Assembly (NCBI GenBank): GCA_964560135.1
Contig: CAZLKN010000032.1
Coordinates: 1 to 36,952 of the forward strand
Source: CAZLKN01 sp964560135
GTDB lineage: Bacteria > Actinomycetota > JAICYB01
Direction: 5' to 3'
DNA length: 36,952 bases
Below the pieces are notes generated by a model. That model saw only the letters and a program-made list of their open reading frames with translations. It did no database searches and was not told the DNA's origin. A program made the position numbers and the translations under genes. The stretch's first letter is position 1; each line of letters starts with the position of its first letter. Shown here in pieces: positions 7,708 to 14,336 of the stretch.

Positions 7708-8478
7708 GTGGAGATAGCCAGCCCTGAGGGACTTCTGGCGATCGTGCTCGGAGTCCTGATCTTCTTCGGAAGCGTGTATTTCCTCGTCGCCCTCAACACG
7801 GGGTGGCGCTTCGGATACTGGATCACCGCGGCGAGCTTCGGCGGCTTGATGATCTTCATGTCGCTGTTCTGGATCTCCTCCACCCTCGGCCCCCGGGGAG
7901 AGGAACCGCGCTGGCTCACCATCGGCGCCGACGCGGACGAGATCCCGCAGCTCGAGCTCGAGGAGGTGACGCTCACCAGCCCCGGTCAGTACCCGGGCGG
8001 GCCGTGGAGCGAACCCGAGGAGGACGACCCGCTGGCCGATGAGATCGACGCCTTCAACTCGGCGATCTCGAACTGTCTGTCCGTCAATCTCGAGGAGACA
8101 CAACTCCCGACACCGGAGGAGCAGGCGACGTGCGAGACCGCACAGTCGCTCCTGCCCGCGGAGGAGGACATCCCGAGGGTGGAAGGGATGCAGGTCATCG
8201 TCACCAACGAGGTCACGGAGGTCGCTTTCTCCGAAGAGGAGGGATTCCTGCTCGGACAGGCCGTCGTCGTCCCCCTCACCCGCGATCCCCGGATCGTCGA
8301 CGATCCCGACGTCGGCATGCCCGTCGCCGACCCGTTCGTCATCGCCGGGGTCCGGGATCCCGGATCCGTCCAGCGGCCGGCCATGGGCTACCTGGTCTTC
8401 TCGATCCTGTGGTTCGCGTTCCATCTCTGGGGCCTGCGCCGCGCCGAGCGGCGTCGCCTCAGTCCGGTGGCCGCATAG
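7708..8478 (+). CDS. membrane protein with acidic central domain, last gene of the b6f-like operon
   Basis: A 256-residue protein starting at GTG 7708. An ATG at 7700 is followed by a stop after five codons, so it is excluded. It has two N-terminal helices (about 8-28 and 36-56), an acidic middle domain of about 170 residues and one C-terminal helix (about 232-248) ending in basic residues. The middle part has two cysteines (C123, C142) that could form a disulfide if external. No cofactor motif is seen and I do not recognise the family. Its place after the diheme cytochrome suggests an accessory subunit. Its 3' end overlaps the convergent otsB by 20 bases. Confidence 0.75.
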   Translation: MEIASPEGLLAIVLGVLIFFGSVYFLVALNTGWRFGYWITAASFGGLMIFMSLFWISSTLGPRGEEPRWLTIGADADEIPQLELEEVTLTSPGQYPGGPWSEPEEDDPLADEIDAFNSAISNCLSVNLEETQLPTPEEQATCETAQSLLPAEEDIPRVEGMQVIVTNEVTEVAFSEEEGFLLGQAVVVPLTRDPRIVDDPDVGMPVADPFVIAGVRDPGSVQRPAMGYLVFSILWFAFHLWGLRRAERRRLSPVAA

Positions 8479-9223
8479 CGGACCGTCCGAGCTCGACCGC
8501 GATGGCGAGGAACCCTTCGGGGCCCACCACCGTGAGATCCGCGGTCTCCGTCAGCTCGTCCGGCGCCTCCTCGGAGACGACGGCAACGAGCACCGCGCGG
8601 ACGTCCATGGAGCGGACGACACGGAACGCCTCCAGGTCGGCGACGTCGTCCCCGGCGAACAACAGCGTGCGAAGTCCCCGCTGGCGCACCATCGTCTCGA
8701 TGACCTCGCCCTTCCCCGGACCGGGAGCCACGAGCTCCACCACGAGCCTGCCGGGCCGCACCTCGAGGCCGAACTCGTGGGCCAGCGCCTCCGACAGCCG
8801 CTGCACCTCGTCGCCGGCTTCGGGGGCAAGCCGGTAGTGGAGTGCCACGCCCTGGCCCTTGGTCTCCGCAACCACGCCCGGAAGCGTCTCGGCCGCAGCA
8901 GCCGCGGCGATGGACACCGCCTCCCATCCCTCGGTGCGCCGCCGGGGCCCGCCAACATCGGAGCGTTCCCGCCCGTAGGATCCGGCGAGCACCACTCCCG
9001 GCGGTGCGAAGCGCGCCCGCAGATCCTCCAGCGATCGACCGGACACCACCGCCACGAGCGGGAAGAGCGCGGCGAGCTCCGTGAGGGCCTCGGCCGCTCC
9101 CTCCAGCGGACGGGCATCGGCCGGCCGGTCGACGATGGGCGCCAGCGTCCCGTCGAAGTCGGTGAAGATCCCCGTCGAGTCGGGATCCTCACCGAGGAGG
9201 TGCATCGCGTCACCGATGTCCAT
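8459..9223 (-). CDS. otsB: trehalose-6-phosphate phosphatase
   Basis: A 254-residue HAD-superfamily phosphatase. Visible motifs are the nucleophile box D22-F-D24-G-T-L near the N-terminus, SGR in motif II, and GDDVADLEAF as the metal-binding motif III/IV. Size and motif order match OtsB, which removes phosphate from trehalose 6-phosphate. No trehalose-phosphate synthase (OtsA) is next to it. The reading frame stays open far upstream to 10171, but that part is antisense to two other genes, so ATG 9223 (MDIGDAMHLL) is chosen. It is divergent from the lipoprotein at 9251, with only 27 bases between the starts. Confidence 0.9.
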   Translation of the reverse strand: MDIGDAMHLLGEDPDSTGIFTDFDGTLAPIVDRPADARPLEGAAEALTELAALFPLVAVVSGRSLEDLRARFAPPGVVLAGSYGRERSDVGGPRRRTEGWEAVSIAAAAAAETLPGVVAETKGQGVALHYRLAPEAGDEVQRLSEALAHEFGLEVRPGRLVVELVAPGPGKGEVIETMVRQRGLRTLLFAGDDVADLEAFRVVRSMDVRAVLVAVVSEEAPDELTETADLTVVGPEGFLAIAVELGRSAMRPPD

Positions 9224-9250
9224 GGTCTCCCGTAAGGTTGCTCGAAGTAT

Positions 9251-9928
9251 ATGAGCCGTCTCATCCTGCCTGTGGCGATCCTCGTCGTTCTCGCCTCGTG
9301 CGTGTCCGATGAGGTTTCGCTCGTCCGCGGTCCTCTGGGCCCGGCGACCTACGAGGTCGAGCTCTCCGTCGCCGGGAGCCCGGCCATCCACGCCGAATCC
9401 GTGCAGGCAACGCTGGCCGTGCAGGAAGGGGACGCGGGAGCCACGCTGACCCTCACCGTCCCCGGTGAGGGTCCCATCACCGCCGAGCTGCGACGAAAGC
9501 CCGGTGGCCGGCTGGATCTCGAGTCCGTCCAGGGGGTATCGCCCAGTAGCGCCGGTGAGGCGGACCTGGCCTCGCTCGTCGGACAGCTCGACCCCCCGCT
9601 GCCGGAGGAGGCGGTCCGTCTCGGCGAGCGGTGGTCGGCGACCCGCCGGATCACCACCGACATCCTCCGGGCTTCGCTCCGGTCGGATCTGCGCCTGGTC
9701 CGCTTCCGTCGCCTCGGGGGCACGGACGCGGGAGAGATCGTCGGTGACGTGAGCGGCAGGTTGCGCACGGACGGTCCCTCCGGCACCTTCGAAGGCACCG
9801 TCACCGGGACGACGCGCATCTTCTGGGCGCTGCGGCCGGGGCGGGTCGTCGCCAGCGAAACCGATCTCGTGTGGCGGATCGAGGGCACCGGCGAGATCCG
9901 GCTGCGAAGCGTCGTCCAGCCGCGTTAG
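9251..9928 (+). CDS. putative lipoprotein of unknown function
   Basis: A 225-residue protein with a short lipoprotein signal peptide and lipobox (VLASC, Cys17), so it should be attached to the outer face of the membrane. The rest is rich in beta-strand-like segments (for example TYEVELSVAG and ATLTLTVPGEG) without catalytic or cofactor motifs. Segments such as GERWSATRRI recall DUF-type lipoproteins with a repeated shallow beta fold, but no family is recognised. It starts 27 bases from the divergent otsB start, so the two may share a control region. Its stop overlaps the convergent glutamate dehydrogenase stop by 4 bases. Confidence 0.8.
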   Translation: MSRLILPVAILVVLASCVSDEVSLVRGPLGPATYEVELSVAGSPAIHAESVQATLAVQEGDAGATLTLTVPGEGPITAELRRKPGGRLDLESVQGVSPSSAGEADLASLVGQLDPPLPEEAVRLGERWSATRRITTDILRASLRSDLRLVRFRRLGGTDAGEIVGDVSGRLRTDGPSGTFEGTVTGTTRIFWALRPGRVVASETDLVWRIEGTGEIRLRSVVQPR

Positions 9929-11169
9929 TGGTAGAGCCCGCGCAGCCGCAGTGCCTCGGCCACCCGCTCGATCGCCAGGTTCATCGCCGCGGCCCGCAGG
10001 TTGTGGTGGTCGGAACGGTCCCAGACGGACCGGAAAGCGCGCTCCATCACGCGGCGCAGGCGCAGGCTCACCTCGTCCTCCGTCCAGAAGTAGGCCTGGA
10101 GGTCCTGCACCCACTCGAAGTAGGAGACGGTCACACCTCCTGCGTTGGCCAGCACGTCCGGCACGATGCACACGCCCTCGGCGGTCAGGAACTGCTCGGC
10201 CCCCGGGGTGAGGGGACCGTTGGCCGCCTCGATGATGAGCCGCGCGAGGATCCGCTCCGCGTTCCCCTCATCGATCACCCCCTCCAGCGAGGCGGGGATC
10301 AGGATGTCGCAGGGCACCTCGAGGGCCTCGGCGTCCGAGATCGGTTCGGTACCCGGGCACCCGGCGACCGTGCCGGCCTCGAGGAAGTGGGAAGCGAGAA
10401 GGGCGGCGTCCACACCACCCGGCGCGTAGACACCTCCGCCGAGGTCCGCGACCGCGATCACGCGGACACCCAGGGTGTCGAGGAGCTTCACCAGATAGGA
10501 CCCCACCTTGCCGTACCCGTGAACGGCCCCCGTGAGGCCTTCTGTGTCCCAGGACAGCGCGCGGAGGGCCGACTCCAGGGCGATGGACACACCCACCGAC
10601 GTCCCGGAGGCCCGACCCGCGGAGCCACCGACCAGCAGTGGCTTGCCGGTGACCGCCCCCATCACGCTCTGGCCCATCTTCATCGAGATCGTGTCCATGA
10701 ACCAGGCCATGACGCGTTCGTCGGTGCCGACGTCGGGGGCCGGGACGTCGATCGCCGGACCGATCACCGGTGCGATCTCGGAGGCGTACCGCCGGGTGAC
10801 ACCCTCCAGCTCCCGGAGCGACAGCTTGGACGGATCGCACATGACACCGCCCTTCGCACCACCGAAGGGGACGTCCACGATGGCGCACTTCCAGGTCATG
10901 AGCATCGCCAGGGCCTTGAGCTCCTCCAGGGAGACATCAGGGTGGTATCGAACGCCCCCTTTGGCCGGACCGCGGGCCAGGCTGTGCTGCACCCGGTATC
11001 CGGTGAAGACCTCGATGTCACCGGAATCCATCCTGACCGGCAGCGACACCTCGAGGGTGCGCTTGGGGTGCCGGAGGATCTCGTGCAGGTTCGGATCCAG
11101 TCCGACCTGTTCGGCGACCTGGTCGAGCTGCGCCAGCGCCTGCGTCCACAACGCCTGTCCCCGTCCCAT
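9925..11169 (-). CDS. glutamate dehydrogenase (Glu/Leu/Phe/Val dehydrogenase family)
   Basis: A 414-residue enzyme of the short hexameric GDH type, about the usual 415-420 residues. Visible are the substrate-binding lysines K70 (GPAKGGVR) and K94 (TWKCA), the catalytic lysine K106 (GGAKGGV), the APDVGT loop and the Rossmann motif GYGKVG. It interconverts glutamate and 2-oxoglutarate with NAD(P)H. The frame is open upstream to 11688, but that extension is antisense to the histidine kinase gene. ATG 11169 (MGRGQALW) gives the normal N-terminus. There is no recognised partner gene; its 3' end meets the lipoprotein gene. Confidence 0.93.
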   Translation of the reverse strand: MGRGQALWTQALAQLDQVAEQVGLDPNLHEILRHPKRTLEVSLPVRMDSGDIEVFTGYRVQHSLARGPAKGGVRYHPDVSLEELKALAMLMTWKCAIVDVPFGGAKGGVMCDPSKLSLRELEGVTRRYASEIAPVIGPAIDVPAPDVGTDERVMAWFMDTISMKMGQSVMGAVTGKPLLVGGSAGRASGTSVGVSIALESALRALSWDTEGLTGAVHGYGKVGSYLVKLLDTLGVRVIAVADLGGGVYAPGGVDAALLASHFLEAGTVAGCPGTEPISDAEALEVPCDILIPASLEGVIDEGNAERILARLIIEAANGPLTPGAEQFLTAEGVCIVPDVLANAGGVTVSYFEWVQDLQAYFWTEDEVSLRLRRVMERAFRSVWDRSDHHNLRAAAMNLAIERVAEALRLRGLYH

Positions 11170-11175
11170 CCGACC

Positions 11176-11203
11176 ACAATATCGCCGTTCTGCACCCGGA
11201 CAG
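11176..11203 (-). promoter_or_regulatory. possible promoter of the glutamate dehydrogenase gene
   Basis: On the minus strand CTGTCC (11203-11198) and TATTGT (11181-11176) are 16 bases apart. The second ends 6 bases before the ATG at 11169, which would give a leaderless mRNA. No Shine-Dalgarno sequence lies in front of that ATG. The match is moderate. The rest of the 170-base divergent region to 11340 holds nothing else I recognise, apart from a strong AGGGAGGG ribosome site for the kinase gene. Confidence 0.35.
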
Positions 11204-11340
11204 CGAGCGCGTGGAGGAGCGGTGGAGGTCCTGCCGCCATCCGAGCTGCCGGATTCACCCAGATGGGGGATCCGCCGTCCCCTCCGCAAACCAGTCCTGC
11301 CTGCCGATACCCATAACAGGACGCACGATAGGGAGGGACC

Positions 11341-13164
11341 ATGGATCGCCTGCGCCGCATCGCACCGCTCATCATCAGCGTCGGACTGGTCTTGGCGATC
11401 GGCGGGGTCGGGATCGCGGTCTCGGCGAACGGAACCCGGAACACCCGCAACGTCCACGCCAGTGACCGCCAGCAGATGAATTCCACGCTGGCGGGCCTCA
11501 CCAACCAGTACCTCCAGTTCTCGTTCAAAGAAGCCTTCGATCACGCCGCGACGCATCCCTGGACGCTGCGTCCCGGGGACCCCCGCGACGCCCAGGGCCT
11601 GGCGGCATACGTGGAACGCTCCGCCCTCGTCGATCACGCCGCCGCGCTCCTCGACCTCCAGGGGAATCCCATCAACCTGTTCACCCACGAGCCGGGGATC
11701 CCCGAGGACGACGACCCGGGGTACCAGCCGATCCGCCTCGCTCTGGCTGCCGGCACCCCCGGCATCTCATCCGTCATGCGCGTCGGGGACATTCCGGTTG
11801 TGGCCTTCGGCGTCCCGGTCCTCGACCCTGACGGAAACCCCGAGGCGGTCCTCCTCGCCTTCTACCGTCCAGACCGCAACCCGCTGCAGACCTACAGCGA
11901 ACGGCTCTCCTACGGGCAGACCGGCGTCGGATACATCGTCGATTCGCACGGAACCGTCGTGGCTGCGAGCAACCCCGACCGGATGGGGGGCCGCGTCGGG
12001 CAGAGTCCCGCGCTACAGGCCCTGCTCTCGGGCGAATCCGGCTTCCAGGAGTACGACCGCGACGGGACCCGGTACGCCGCCGCCTACACGCCGATCGGCG
12101 TCGGTGGATGGGGCGCGATCGTCGAGCAGACCTCGAAAGAGTTCTTCGGTCCGATCCGGCGCGGCGGGTTCCAGACCACGCTCGCACTGCTGCTCCTCCT
12201 AGTCGTGGCCGCAGCAGGCCTCGCCGTCCTCAACTACCACAGGGAGAGCGCGCTCCGGCACGCCTACGAGTACAAAGGGCAGCTCCTTGCCAACACCACC
12301 CACGAACTGAAGACGCCGCTCACCGCCATCCGGGGAGCAGCGATCACCCTGGGAGCCCGGTGGCGAGATCTGCCCGACGGACACATCGACCAGCTCGTCG
12401 GGATGATCCACCGGCGCTGCGACGGGCTGTCGAAGCTCGTCGAACGGATCCTCATGGGCGCACGCCTGGATGCGGGCCGGGAATTGCCGATGTCGCCCGA
12501 GACGATCCCGGTGGGCGGGCTGCTGCGCAGGATCGCCACCGAATTCGCGGACGCTTCTCCGAGACACACGTTCCGGGTCACGGTGCCGGACGGCCTGAGC
12601 GTCGAAGCCGACCCGGATGCCTCCGACCAGATCGTCGGGATGCTCGTCGAGAACGCGATGAAGTACTCACCACAGGGCGGCTGCATCACACTGGAGGCCG
12701 AGGCACAGGACGATCATGTCCTGTTCCGGGTCACGGATCCCGGCGTGGGGATCGCGCCCGAAGAGCAGCAACACATCTTCGAGCCCTACTACCGCGCCGA
12801 CCGAGGCGACGACCGCCGGCCCCCCGGGACGGGTCTCGGGCTGGCCATCACCCGCCATCTCGTACGGATGCACGGCGGGGACATCACCGTGGTGTCGAGC
12901 CCCGGCGAAGGCAGCATCTTCTCGTTCACCCTTCCGCGATCGGCGTCCGAGGAGACCGGCGACGCACAGGAGGTCCCGGTGGAGGTGTGGGTGCCGGTGT
13001 CACGCGCAGCGAACGTCGTAGGCGTCTCGCCGAGTACCGTCCGAGCCTGGCTGCGCCAGGGGATCGTGCGCTCGGAGCGCACCGAGGGGACCCGCGCGCA
13101 CTATCTGGTCTCCGTGGAGGATCTCCGCCGCCGCGTCGACACGAAGACCCGCTCGAAGAGCTGA
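11341..13164 (+). CDS. sensor histidine kinase with Cache-like sensor and C-terminal DNA-binding HTH
   Basis: A 607-residue protein. Helix 1 (about 8-30) and helix 2 (about 279-298) enclose a large extracytoplasmic sensor that looks like a double Cache domain (GVGYIVDSHGTVVAASNPDRMGG). The kinase core has H-box H321 (NTTHELKTPL), N-box N438 (ENAMKYSP), D466 of the first G-box (DPGVGIAP) and the second G-box G496-T-G-L-G. The last 55 residues (from V551, VSRAANVVGVSPSTVRAWLRQG) form an excisionase/MerR-like helix-turn-helix, with no receiver domain between. No response regulator gene is adjacent. AGGGAGGG precedes the ATG. The HTH could let the kinase bind DNA itself; this is inference. Confidence 0.9.
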   Translation: MDRLRRIAPLIISVGLVLAIGGVGIAVSANGTRNTRNVHASDRQQMNSTLAGLTNQYLQFSFKEAFDHAATHPWTLRPGDPRDAQGLAAYVERSALVDHAAALLDLQGNPINLFTHEPGIPEDDDPGYQPIRLALAAGTPGISSVMRVGDIPVVAFGVPVLDPDGNPEAVLLAFYRPDRNPLQTYSERLSYGQTGVGYIVDSHGTVVAASNPDRMGGRVGQSPALQALLSGESGFQEYDRDGTRYAAAYTPIGVGGWGAIVEQTSKEFFGPIRRGGFQTTLALLLLLVVAAAGLAVLNYHRESALRHAYEYKGQLLANTTHELKTPLTAIRGAAITLGARWRDLPDGHIDQLVGMIHRRCDGLSKLVERILMGARLDAGRELPMSPETIPVGGLLRRIATEFADASPRHTFRVTVPDGLSVEADPDASDQIVGMLVENAMKYSPQGGCITLEAEAQDDHVLFRVTDPGVGIAPEEQQHIFEPYYRADRGDDRRPPGTGLGLAITRHLVRMHGGDITVVSSPGEGSIFSFTLPRSASEETGDAQEVPVEVWVPVSRAANVVGVSPSTVRAWLRQGIVRSERTEGTRAHYLVSVEDLRRRVDTKTRSKS

Positions 13165-13191
13165 ACGGGCTGCGGTACGGTCGACCCGACG

Positions 13192-13641
13192 ATGACCGAT
13201 CGGGTGCTCCACGTGTTCGCCTACGGCTCCCTCATGGATCCGGATCAGATGGAGGCTGAGGATCCGGGGGCCCGGTTCGTGACCGTCGCCAGGTTCCCCG
13301 ACCACCGTCTCTGCTTCCCACGGCCCTCACGGCGGTGGGGAGGAGGGGCCGCCGGGGTTGAGGCGGCCGCCGGCGAGGAGGTCTGGGGGGTCGTCTACCG
13401 TGTGACCCCTGAAGGGCTGGAACAACTGGATCACCGGGAAGGGATCGCCGTCGGGGCCTACGAACGGCGAGCGGTGACCGTCGAACCTCCCGGCGGAACG
13501 CCGCTGGAGACCTTCGTCTACGCAGCCGTGCCGACCGCCGCTCGGCCCCCGTCCGCCCGCTACCTCGACGCGCTCACACGGGGGGCACGCATACACGGGC
13601 TGCCGGACCACTACATCTCCGGGTTGAGCCGTTTCCGCTGA
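13192..13641 (+). CDS. gamma-glutamylcyclotransferase-like (GGCT/AIG2) protein
   Basis: A 149-residue protein with the family's N-terminal YGSLMDP motif, which binds the substrate, and a central LDHREG segment whose Glu matches the catalytic acid. The family covers gamma-glutamylcyclotransferases and gamma-glutamylamine cyclotransferases; the exact substrate cannot be read from the sequence. It starts 27 bases after the kinase gene, possibly from its own promoter: a TACGGT hexamer ends 10 bases before the ATG, a spacing suited to a leaderless start. Confidence 0.85.
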   Translation: MTDRVLHVFAYGSLMDPDQMEAEDPGARFVTVARFPDHRLCFPRPSRRWGGGAAGVEAAAGEEVWGVVYRVTPEGLEQLDHREGIAVGAYERRAVTVEPPGGTPLETFVYAAVPTAARPPSARYLDALTRGARIHGLPDHYISGLSRFR

Positions 13642-13709
13642 GGGATCGATGGGTACTTCCGCATCGACGAGCGCCAGACAGCAGGCGGATCGCGGAGCGA
13701 GGTGACGAG

Positions 13710-14162
13710 ATGATCGTGGTTCTGACAGCGGTGCTGATCGTTGTGGCGGCATGTGCTGCAGCACTCGTCCTGGAGGGCCGGACCGCGGATCCGATGGTCG
13801 AGGCAGTCGAGCGTGACGATGCCCTCCGGGGGGAGGCTTCCGGGGAGAACCCCGACCATCTCCGCGCGAGGGCGCAACTGATCGCCGTCGAGATCCGCCA
13901 CGGCTGTCTCGTGCTCGACGCCATCATCCTCGAACAGGCCGACCTCGGCTCCCGCCGTCCGGAAGCCGGCGCTCCCGTGACGTTCCGTCTGTCCGCTCCG
14001 AACAGCACGCTGATCAGCTCGGTGGTCACGGGCATCGTCGCGGGGTGGGCCGACGAGATGCGCGTAGCCGAGTTGTCCCTCGACGGCGACACGCAGATGA
14101 TGATCAACTGCGACGACACCCGGGTCCAGCTCGACCTCGAAGAGGCCATCGGGATCGGTTGA
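13710..14162 (+). CDS. membrane-anchored hypothetical protein
   Basis: A 150-residue protein with one N-terminal hydrophobic helix (about 2-22, no lipobox with proper +1 context) and a mixed alpha/beta domain. The C-terminal half (VTFRLSAPNSTLISSVV, then LDGDTQMMINCDDTRVQLDLEEAI) suggests a small beta-rich domain. Two Cys are present in the soluble part. No family is recognised. The ribosome site GGAGCGAGG lies before ATG 13710. The 174 bases from 14163 to 14336 behind it show no gene and no convincing promoter. Confidence 0.7.
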   Translation: MIVVLTAVLIVVAACAAALVLEGRTADPMVEAVERDDALRGEASGENPDHLRARAQLIAVEIRHGCLVLDAIILEQADLGSRRPEAGAPVTFRLSAPNSTLISSVVTGIVAGWADEMRVAELSLDGDTQMMINCDDTRVQLDLEEAIGIG

Positions 14163-14336
14163 GTCGCTGGTTTCACCGGCTCCGGCGCCGGGGAAATGGT
14201 ACGGAACGTGGGGCCATCGGCGGGATCCGACAGCACGGGGCGGCTTCGTGCCGGGTTGAACCGATGCGCTCGGCGCCGCGAGGATGAGGGCGTGGCGGGT
14301 TCGTTCGCGAGAAAGACCCTGGGGTAGGAGTCGCTG

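Noticed and set aside
8459..10171. One 570-residue minus-strand gene covering otsB and more
   Set aside because: Only the last 254 residues show phosphatase motifs; the rest is antisense to the lipoprotein and glutamate dehydrogenase regions. ATG 9223 gives a normal OtsB.
9925..11688. Glutamate dehydrogenase with a 173-residue N-terminal extension
   Set aside because: The extension is antisense to the kinase gene and lacks family likeness; ATG 11169 gives the usual length.
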